DNA of 64,000 bases. Source: Begonia masoniana (lineage: Eukaryota > Streptophyta > Magnoliopsida > Cucurbitales > Begoniaceae). The notes below the pieces were generated by a model. The model ran no database searches. It was not told where the DNA came from and worked only from the letters and a program-made list of their open reading frames with translations. Location of the stretch: NCBI GenBank assembly GCA_022432975.1, contig CM039508.1, forward strand, positions 28,523,008 through 28,587,007. The letters run 5' to 3'. The translations under genes and the position numbers were made by a program. Position 1 is the first letter of the stretch, and every line of letters starts with the position of its first letter. Of this stretch, positions 57,109 through 64,000 are shown in pieces.

Positions 57109-57310
57109 AATTTGGGTCTCCATTGGGTACCAATTCTGACGATCCAAGATGCCATAGAAGTGATGTTCATGATTTTGGGATGCTACTTGTTGAACTCATT
57201 GCAAGCTCAGATTACTCAGACCCTCCAATGGAAGTCTTGCAGAAGATTAAAAATGGAAAGATTGAAGAGATAGCTAACCCAAACCTTAACTTCACTCTGT
57301 GGGAGAGAGA
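57109..57310 (+). pseudogene. Receptor-like protein kinase fragment, C-lobe
   Basis: Reads SEFGSPLGTNSDDPRCHRSD, then VHDFGMLLVELIASSDYSDP and VLQKIKNGKIEEIANPNLNF. SDVHDFGMLLVELI corresponds to the SDVYSFGVVLLELI motif of plant receptor kinases. It continues the fragment interrupted at 54436 and stops at the right TIR. Confidence 0.85.
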
Positions 57311-57350
57311 GCGAACTGCGAGAGAGAGACCTGGGAAGAGGGAAGAGGCA

Positions 57351-57533
57351 AAGAAGGGGTATAATGGTATTTTAGAAGATCACGTGTTCTGCACGCGCGA
57401 AGTTTAATGGAAAATTGAACGAAAATGGTTGAATTGCAAACAGCGTATACGATAGGATCTGATTGGAAAAAAAAAAATGTTAGAGACCAAATGACAAATG
57501 ATCCCATACGATAGGGTCTGAATTGAACTTTTC
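57351..57533 (-). repeat. Right terminal inverted repeat
   Basis: Reverse complement matches 39099-39283 (see that entry). Outer tip is gaattgaactttt c, followed by an A-rich flank. Confidence 0.85.
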
Positions 57534-57812
57534 TAAAAAAAATATTCATACTTTTAGTATGTACTAGGGTTAGGTATGCGCAATGCACGTACTCATAAAA
57601 AAATTACAGTTTTTTTTAGGATAATTCATAATTCTAAACTTTTGATAATTCAAATAACAACTAATTAAAAGGATATAAATTATATAACTAAACAAAAAAT
57701 ATTATGTTATTTGAGTTTTGAAAAAAAGAAAGATATATAGAATAAAATACATTTTCAATGTATTCACTATATGTGTGTACTGTCGAATGGAGAGAAGTGT
57801 TGCAATGAGAGT
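57534..57812. other. AT-rich spacer
   Basis: No gene or repeat recognised between the TIR element and the truncated end of Copia-5. Confidence 0.5.
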
Positions 57813-58430
57813 CTAAGAACATGACTTCTTCTTAGTCTTTTCAACATTTCTCTTAGAAGGTGAATTCACAAACTTTGCAGCCTTATTACCCACCACATTG
57901 ACTGTGGAATCCGCGATCTTCGCGTACATCACATATAATGAGGAGCATTTTTCTCCTTTCGCCACGATCAATGAACCTCTGGTAAGCTTCCATTTTCCAT
58001 CATGAAAGGTGTTGCCAAATCCTTCATCGTCGAGCTTGCCAGTCGAGACCAAATTATTGCGGATGTCAGGGATGTGCTTCACACCTCTCAAAACCAAGGT
58101 GTTGCCGATGTTGGTCTCCAAACGCACATCTCTCATACCAATGGCTTTTGCAACGCCACCATTTTCCATCTTCACACTTCCAAAGTCACCTGAAGTGTAG
58201 GACGTAAAGAAATTCTTCCGCGAAGTGGCATGTATTGAAGCGCCAATATCGATTACCCAACTCGTATCTTGGCAAGCAAAATTTACGACATCCTCGTCGT
58301 ATACACTAAAGAACTTCTCGGTGACTGTGGCTACCTCTTTGCCTGTGTCATTACCGTTCTTCTTTGGTGCTCTGCAATCCTTCTTCATGTGACCCTGCTT
58401 GCCACAATTCCAACACTCAAATGTTCGTCG
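57813..58430 (-). pseudogene. Copia-5 zinc knuckle, protease and pre-integrase start
   Basis: CWNCGKQGHMKKDC (58415-58374) is a complete knuckle. The protease site reads DTSWVIDIGASIHATSRKNF, with Ile where the family has Ser (DSGAS). LVLRGVKHIPDIRNNLVSTG and SLYVMYAKIADSTVNVVG are the usual following block. The sequence leaves the family after GNKAAKFV and ends in a Lys-rich tail, marking the truncation. Confidence 0.88.
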
Positions 58431-58439
58431 GGGCTTGAA

Positions 58440-59095
58440 CTAACTTCGATTTCTATTGCCCGGACCTTTACTTTGACTCATGCTCCTATTTTCAACATTC
58501 AAAGCTGAGCCTGTCGATGTTTCACCAGAATCGATCTTATGAACCTCCTCGGTAAGAATACGATCCCTCACATCGGTGAATACCAATTTAGCACTTCCAA
58601 TTGAGTTACTAACTATTTCCCTCATAGGCTCCCAGCTATTTGGTAGAGACGCCAACAAAATTAGGGCACAAACGTCATCCCCAAAATCAATTTCCATAGA
58701 TAACAATTGATTTATAATAGTATTGAATTCATTTAGATGTGCTGCGACAGAAGTACCATCAATCATCTTCAGATTAAAAAACTTTTTCATAAGAAATACC
58801 TTATTGTTCGCAGAGGGTTTCTCGTACATATCAGATAAAGCCTTCATTAGACTTGCGGTGGTCTTCTCCTTTGCCACGTTGTGAGCAACGCTTTTGGCTA
58901 GGGTCAATCGGACGACTCCCAAAACCTGTCTGTCAAGGAGATTCCATTCAGCGTCTTCCATCTTCTCTGGTTTCGCACTCAAAGGAAGATGAAGTTTCTT
59001 CTGTAAAAGTAATCTTCAATTTGCATTCTCCAGAACGCAAAATCTGTCCCATCAAATTTTTCAATACCATGTCTTGTGCTATCATCGCCTGCCAT
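58440..59095 (-). pseudogene. Copia-5 gag
   Basis: ATG at 59095 starts MAGDDSTRHGIEKFDGTDFA, FWRMQIEDYFY, then a frameshift near 59003. It continues LQKKLHLPLSAKPEKMEDAE, WNLLDRQVLGVVRLTLAKSV, MIDGTSVAAHLNEFNTIINQ and LILLASLPNSWEPMREIVSN, the Tork/Tnt1-type gag domain. It is open in this frame to TAG at 58440-58442. Confidence 0.9.
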
Positions 59096-60051
59096 TGTTA
59101 TCAATAATCAATGCCCAAAACAGATATTTCCAGATTAATTATTCAGCCCCAATAATCAATCCAAGTCCGCCCAAATTGATTTTATAATTTCACTCCAAAG
59201 GTATTCTGAATAAATTCACCGAATAAATTATCCGAGCCCAAATATATCTGAATCAATAACCTTGTTCAAATATTTCTCCCAAAAATATTCAACAAAACTT
59301 TTAACTTTTCACCCAATATCATATCTTGCAAACAGAATTCCACAAAAACAGAAATTCCAAATAAATTCTGAAATCCATCAACTTTAATCACCAAAATTTA
59401 ACAAATATTCTGAAGCACAAATTTGCTCCACAAAATAGAACAAAATTCCAAACTTGAATGCTTGAATTTTTTCACTGGTCAGACGCCGGAGAACTTGAGA
59501 TCAGAGCTTGACTGGCGGTGGAGAAATAGAACAAAACAGAAGTATATGATAGGACTACTGGGCGATTTCCTGCTTGTGTGAAACCAACAGATCGCGGCGG
59601 CAACGTTCTCTGTTCGATGACGATCGACGGCTTCCTTTCACGATCGACGGCGGCGGCTTCTCCTCTTTTTCGCTGCGGTGACGACACGGCAGAAGGGTTT
59701 CTCCCAGGCGCGTGGCAATTTCTGTGGCATCGGTGGTCGGCGATCTCATTTTCTCGTCAGACGGTGCAGTAGCTTTCCTCTCCGCGCGGCGATGGCAGAG
59801 GCAGTGAGGCACGCGTCTTCTTTTCTGTTGAAGAAGACAACAATAGTGGGTTTCCTTCACTATTCTCTTTCAACGTCGAAGAAGACAAACCAGAACGAAA
59901 AGAAAAACTTTTCTTTTCCTTTTTTTTTTAATTTCCTTAATTTCCTTTTTCTAACAAAAACTGCAAATTTCCACTGAAATTGCAAATCTGAAAATTCGTT
60001 CGATATCTTCGAAAAAATCCAAACCTGATTTTTTGAAACCTTCAACATGAA

Positions 60052-60063
60052 GCTCTGATACCA
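60052..60063 (-). other. Copia-5 primer-binding site
   Basis: Minus strand TGGTATCAGAGC lies two bases from the LTR end (CCTAACA). Confidence 0.92.
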
Positions 60064-60065
60064 GT

Positions 60066-60330
60066 TGTTAGGATTAGACGCCCTAATCCACCTGTAACGA
60101 ATGATCGAGAAAACCGAAAAAGAAAAACAAGAAAATAATGGACACTAAATTTTATGTGGAAACCCTAAAAGGGAAAAAACCACGGGTAGAGCAGAGAATC
60201 ACTAATATCAAATTCGGTACAATGAGTTTTGCGACTCAAGCATCAATATATAGAAAAATGTAAAATCCTAATATTGATATATGGGCCCGATTCGGTCCTA
60301 CTAGAATTCGGATCACACAAAATTCTAACA
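60066..60330 (-). repeat. Copia-5 5' LTR, 265 bp
   Basis: Minus strand starts TGTTAGAATTTTG and ends CTAATCCTAACA, a clear terminal inverted repeat. TCTATATATTG (about 60254-60244) is TATA-like. Confidence 0.88.
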
Positions 60331-60335
60331 TAGAG

Positions 60336-61449
60336 TCTATCTCTTTTACTTCTATTAAAATTCGTTGTTGAATGCTGAGAAGTTGAGGAAAGCAAAAACC
60401 ATTTTCTCATTCACATCATTCTAAATTGAACAAATCATTATGTTGTCGCATATCGACAGAACCAAAACAAACGGTTCTGTATAAATATGAGAGGGATTCC
60501 ATCACTCCTTGATCTAACTTTTAAAGTGAGTTCTACCCTCTCACTTTCTATTATGGTATCAAAACTAAATCTACGATGTGAGTATCGATTGAACACGATA
60601 GATGTAAAGAAAAGAAAAACTTATCACGTTAGACATGTGGGTGGGTATTGTCCCACATCGATAGAACCAAAACAAACGGTCCTGTATAAATATGAGGGTG
60701 ATTATCTCACTTCTTGAGCTAGCTTTTAGAGTGAGTTCTATCCTCTCACTATCCTCTCACTTTCTATCACATTCTTTTTCTTACTTCTTAAATTATTAAA
60801 GAAAATACTTTGCTTATTGAAGGTAAATGATCCATCGTTAACACTTGACTTCTGATTTGAGCAAAAGACTCATTCAAACCCATAAGAAACTGTGTAACAA
60901 ATTCTTGCTATAAATGTTCTATCATTAACCATGCTTCGGTGAATGTACAGTTTGGTATAGGTCTAAAATCTTGTAACTCATCTCATAACGTTATTAACAT
61001 CCATTGATCTTTGTGACATAGACAAAATATAATTTCAAATTTGATAAATCCTCGGTGCACTTCCTTGATTGAATCTATCATGTAAATCTTTCCACACAGC
61101 CATAGTAGAATTCAAATATTATAAACTTCTTTACTTACAGAATTCCATATCCAAGACATAACCATACTATTGCATTTATGCCAACTATTGAAACAATTGT
61201 TAGAAGGAGATGGACGCTTAATTGTTCCTTAAAAAAACTACATTTGGTTCTTGGCATTTAAGCCATTATCATAGCTCACTTCCATGTATGAAAATTACAT
61301 TTGTTCATTGGATGAGAAACTAAAATAAGACTTTGATGGTCACCAATATGCAAGAAGTATGGATTATTTGAATCTTCAATCATAAAAGTAGAGCTAGAAA
61401 ATGAACTTATATTCATCATTTCTGTAGCAGCAGACTTTCCTTTACTCAT
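60336..61449 (-). pseudogene. Copia-6 gag (RE1-type), interrupted
   Basis: ATG at 61449 starts MSKGKSAATEMMN, then NPYFLHIGDHQSLILVSHPM and CNFHTWK*AMIMA. Further on: NNCFNSWHKCNSMVMSWIWN, RPIPNCTFTEAWLMIEHL, EFVTQFLMGLNESFAQIRSQ and LPSISKVFSLII. These are the diagnostic gag blocks of the copia RE1-like group. After the TRIM (60441-60769) it resumes as FASSTSQHSTTNFNRSKRDR and is cut at 60335 by Copia-5. Many stops and shifts indicate an old copy. Confidence 0.85.
60441..60769 (-). mobile_element. TRIM (terminal-repeat retrotransposon in miniature), 329 bp
   Basis: Two direct repeats (60441-60553 and 60646-60769) begin TGTTGTCGCATATCG and TATTGTCCCACATCG. A PBS-like TGGTATCAAAAC (60554-60565) follows the first and a purine tract TGTGGGTGGG (60636-60645) precedes the second. 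It has no coding capacity. Flanks CATTA (60436-60440) and CATTC (60770-60774) fit a 5-bp duplication with one change. By LTR and PBS order it reads on the plus strand, although listed with its minus-strand host gag. Confidence 0.85.
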
Positions 61450-61476
61450 CTTTGCGCAAAAAATGGAGCTATTTAA

Positions 61477-61760
61477 GCTCTGATACCATAATACAAAAAA
61501 TAAATGCAGAAGACGAGATAAAACTTTCTTTATTCTTGAACTTCTGTGTGTAATACAAACGAATGAAGTTCTTATTTATAGAATTTAAAAACAGCAAATA
61601 ACAACCAAAAATGTTTGTTTCAGTAACAACTGCAGTTCCACCTCAATATCACATTTCCAGCTTAGAGCTTTCATCTTACAGTGATCTTCTAACTTTAATA
61701 AGACATTTTCTTTCTCTTTCTTATATTGTACTTGATAGTGGTAACCAAGAAGGTCGAACA
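61477..61760 (-). repeat. Copia-6 primer-binding site and 5' LTR
   Basis: Minus strand TGGTATCAGAGC (61488-61477) is the primer site. The LTR extends rightwards from 61489 and has a TATA-like TATAAATAAG near 61576-61567. The outer LTR end is not determinable because the second LTR is missing; 61760 is approximate. Confidence 0.6.
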
Positions 61761-62482
61761 ACCATTTTAATTCATTGGGGTTGTCACCTTTTATTTTAAA
61801 AGGTACTTAAAGGATTGATAGTTGGTGCAAATCATAAATGAGTTTCCTTCCCAATAGTGATGCCATTCGATTATAACTCTAATCAATGCCAACAACTCTC
61901 TTTCGTATAAAGGGGGGAGAAAATAAATTATCTATATGCACGAACTAAGAGAGAGCATAATAACTTATTTTTATATGCACATTCTAAAGGAGAACATATG
62001 TGTCTTGCAATGAGCTTTTTAAGAGGAACACAAGGCATAACATAGACTAAATTTTGTCATCATAAAAAAATAGGAATTCAACTTAATTAATTTAATCATG
62101 AATATTATTTATTATAAGTTTATATGTAGATATATATCTTTCTCATAAAAAATACCATTTGAAATAAGTATTTGGACATAGTAAAATGTTTTGATGTGAA
62201 CCAAAGTACCACCAAACTCAAACTCAAACTCAAACTCAATAACTACAACTCATTACAAAATAGAGGAGGCCCAACGACAAGCTTGAGGAGCAAGGACAAA
62301 CCCAAAAAGAAGCATAAAATCCTCCCAATTTTGCTTATGGAGATTCAAGAGAAAGAACCGTCAAAACATGAGCAAATACTAATAAGTTGCGTGAAGATGT
62401 ATGGAGATACATGAATATGCATGTAGATGCATGCAGATGCAAAAATGTCAACGTTGGCATGCCCACCAGCAAGGTAGTGCGT
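61761..62482. other. AT-rich spacer with short simple repeats
   Basis: It contains a run of actcaaactcaaactcaa near 62216-62238 and repeated atgcatg motifs near 62410-62440. No gene recognised. Confidence 0.5.
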
Positions 62483-64000
62483 TGTAAGGCCCCGAGTTTT
62501 ATGAACCCGGTTTGTTACACCTGAACCCGGGTATTACTAAGAAACCTTGGACCGAATTTAAAACTTTCTACGGAATTCAAATTTTTAACGTTTGATAAAA
62601 CATGAAGACTTGCAGCGGAAAAATTCTTCGAGCAAAATAGAATTGAGCAAAACTATGCAACAGTGTTTGAATGATTGATTAAAATATTAAGAAAATAATT
62701 CATCCGGAAGGGATAAAGGTTTAAGCGTAAATTACTTAAAATTTAAGAAAGTCAAACACATCATCCGGAGAACGAAGTCAACCGGAAGGAACTGGCTTAG
62801 CAAATAGAAGGCTTTTCCTAATAACAAAACGACAAAGTTTTGGCTACATCATCCGGTCACAAAACGACAAAGTACATCCTTTATCTACCGGTGACGTCAG
62901 CCGGATGATTTCTTCATCCGATCGACTTTACCCTACATCCACCGGTGACGTCAGCCGGATGATTTCCTCATCCGATCGACTTTACTCTACATCCACCGGT
63001 GACGTCAGCCGGATGATTTCCTCATCCGATCGACTTTACTCTACATCCACCGGTGACGTCAGCCGGATGATTTCCTCATCCGATCGACTTTACTCTACAT
63101 CCACCGGTGACGTCAGCCGGATGATTTCCTCATCCGATCGACTTTACTCTACATCCACCGGTGACGTCAGCCGGATGATTTCCTCATCCGATCGACTTTA
63201 CTCTACATCCACCGGTGACGTCAGCCGGATGATTTCCTCATCCGATCGACTTTACTCTACATCCACCGGTGACGTCAGCCGGATGATTTCCTCATCCGAT
63301 CGACTTTACTCTACATCCACCGGTGACGTCAGCCGGATGATTTCCTCATCCGATCGACTTTACTCTACATCCACCGGTGACGTCAGCCGGATGATTTCCT
63401 CATCCGATCGACTTTACTCTACATCCACCGGTGACGTCAGCCGGATGATTTCCTCATCCGATCGACTTTACTCTACATCCACCGGTGACGTCAGCCGGAT
63501 GATTTCCTCATCCGATCGACTTTACTCTACATCCACCGGTGACGTCAGCCGGATGATTTCCTCATCCGATCGACTTTACTCTACATCCACCGGTGACGTC
63601 AGCCGGATGATTTCCTCATCCGATCGACTTTACTCTACATCCACCGGTGACGTCAGCCGGATGATTTCCTCATCCGATCGACTTTACTCTACATCCACCG
63701 GTGACGTCAGCCGGATGATTTCCTCATCCGATCGACTTTACTCTACATCCACCGGTGACGTCAGCCGGATGATTTCCTCATCCGATCGACTTTACTCTAC
63801 ATCCACCGGTGACGTCAGCCGGATGATTTCCTCATCCGATCGACTTTACTCTACATCCACCGGTGACGTCAGCCGGATGATTTCCTCATCCGATCGACTT
63901 TACTCTACATCCACCGGTGACGTCAGCCGGATGATTTCCTCATCCGATCGACTTTACTCTACATCCACCGGTGACGTCAGCCGGATGATTTCCTCATCCG
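62483..64000 (-). mobile_element. Edge of a gypsy-type LTR, continuing beyond the window
   Basis: Starts TGTAAGGCCCCGAG, similar to the TGTAACGACCCC plus-strand start of minus-oriented Gypsy-B LTRs. It then carries the same kind of text (acatcatccggtcacaaaac). The orientation is inferred from that similarity. The rest is satellite. Confidence 0.6.
62883..64000. repeat. 54-bp satellite, at least 20.7 copies, running off the window
   Basis: Each unit holds ccaccggtgacgtcagccgg, then atgatttcctcatccgatcg, then actttactctacat. From the second unit on the copies look identical. TGACGTCA occurs 21 times at exact 54-bp steps (62892 to 63972). Confidence 0.98.

Larger units (their letters stand above)
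39099..57533. mobile_element. TIR-bounded DNA element carrying kinase fragments, opened by later insertions
   Basis: Sequences at 39099-39283 and 57351-57533 are inverted repeats of about 185 bp (GAAAAGTTCAATTCAG at each tip). Without Copia-4 and the 54437-57103 solo LTR the element would be about 1.4 kb. It holds 39284-39519, 53922-54436 and 57104-57350, which together include a receptor-like kinase fragment. This fits a Pack-type (gene-capturing) non-autonomous TIR element, probably Mutator-like. Both flanks are A-rich, so the target duplication cannot be defined. Confidence 0.7.
57813..60330 (-). mobile_element. Copia-5: 5' half of a Ty1/copia element
   Basis: LTR 60330-60066, PBS, a long leader (60050-59096, with a GC-rich patch at 59560-59790), gag and protease. 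Integrase, RT, RNase H and the 3' LTR are absent. It is inserted in Copia-6 gag at RSKRDRL (60331-60335, TAGAG). Confidence 0.85.

Noticed and set aside
57066..57407. A complete small kinase-like gene
   Set aside because: The frame starts in the LTR and ends in the right TIR. Only the middle is kinase C-lobe, split from its N-lobe by the solo LTR.
62883..64000. CRISPR-like array
   Set aside because: There are no unique spacers. The whole 54-bp unit repeats identically, and this is a plant LTR satellite.

Overview
This is plant nuclear DNA, from an angiosperm and most likely a eudicot. It is almost entirely an LTR-retrotransposon graveyard. Every long reading frame belongs to a Ty1/copia or Ty3/gypsy polyprotein, or is a by-product of tandem repeats. 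The only host-gene traces are two decayed fragments: an RSH (RelA/SpoT-homologue) pseudogene with intron-like spacing at 9763-10618, and a receptor-like kinase fragment at 53960-57310 split by an inserted LTR. No functional host gene, rRNA, tRNA or CRISPR was found. I cannot name the species from this sequence.

Layout. 1-3654: 3' part of Copia-1 (+). 3655-7433: Copia-2 (-), flanked by TTTTT. 7434-9762: nothing recognisable. 9763-10618: RSH pseudogene. 10717-37936: Copia-3 (-), the largest nest. Its 3' LTR is split by Gypsy-A (10870-20294, +). Its 3' end carries a solo LTR (20514-23861). Its integrase is interrupted by Gypsy-B (26291-35579, -). 39099-57533: a TIR-bounded DNA element holding the kinase fragments. 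It was opened by Copia-4 (39520-53921, -), and each LTR of Copia-4 was hit by a different solo LTR (39917-44160 and 51337-53629). Another solo LTR (54437-57103) splits the kinase. 57813-60330: 5' half of Copia-5 (-), inserted in the gag of Copia-6 (60336 to about 61760, -), which also carries a 329-bp TRIM. 62483-64000: edge of another gypsy-like LTR with a 54-bp satellite running off the window.

The most unusual signal is shared by the long LTRs of at least five Tekay/Del-like gypsy lineages here. Each looks like a spliced leader. A 45-56 nt exon-like block ends in a GTAAGT-type donor. About 40 nt later comes CCTACACC. Far downstream lies its complement GGTGTAGG, which contains the acceptor AG of a 15-18 nt micro-exon followed by GTGAG or GTAAG. 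The two arms co-vary between lineages, and the lineage-specific tandem arrays (69, 13 and 47 bp) lie between them. A second hairpin, in the GCGATCG-rich part of the Gypsy-A-type LTRs, also shows a C-G, T-G, T-A series. I infer a conserved RNA structure in these leaders that has not been tested.

Other notable items: an exact five-fold, in-frame 741-bp amplification of a zinc-knuckle/protease/pre-integrase module inside Copia-4; 21 evenly spaced TGACGTCA palindromes at the right edge; and catalytic-residue and nonsense changes that mostly fit methyl-cytosine decay in CG and CHG contexts.
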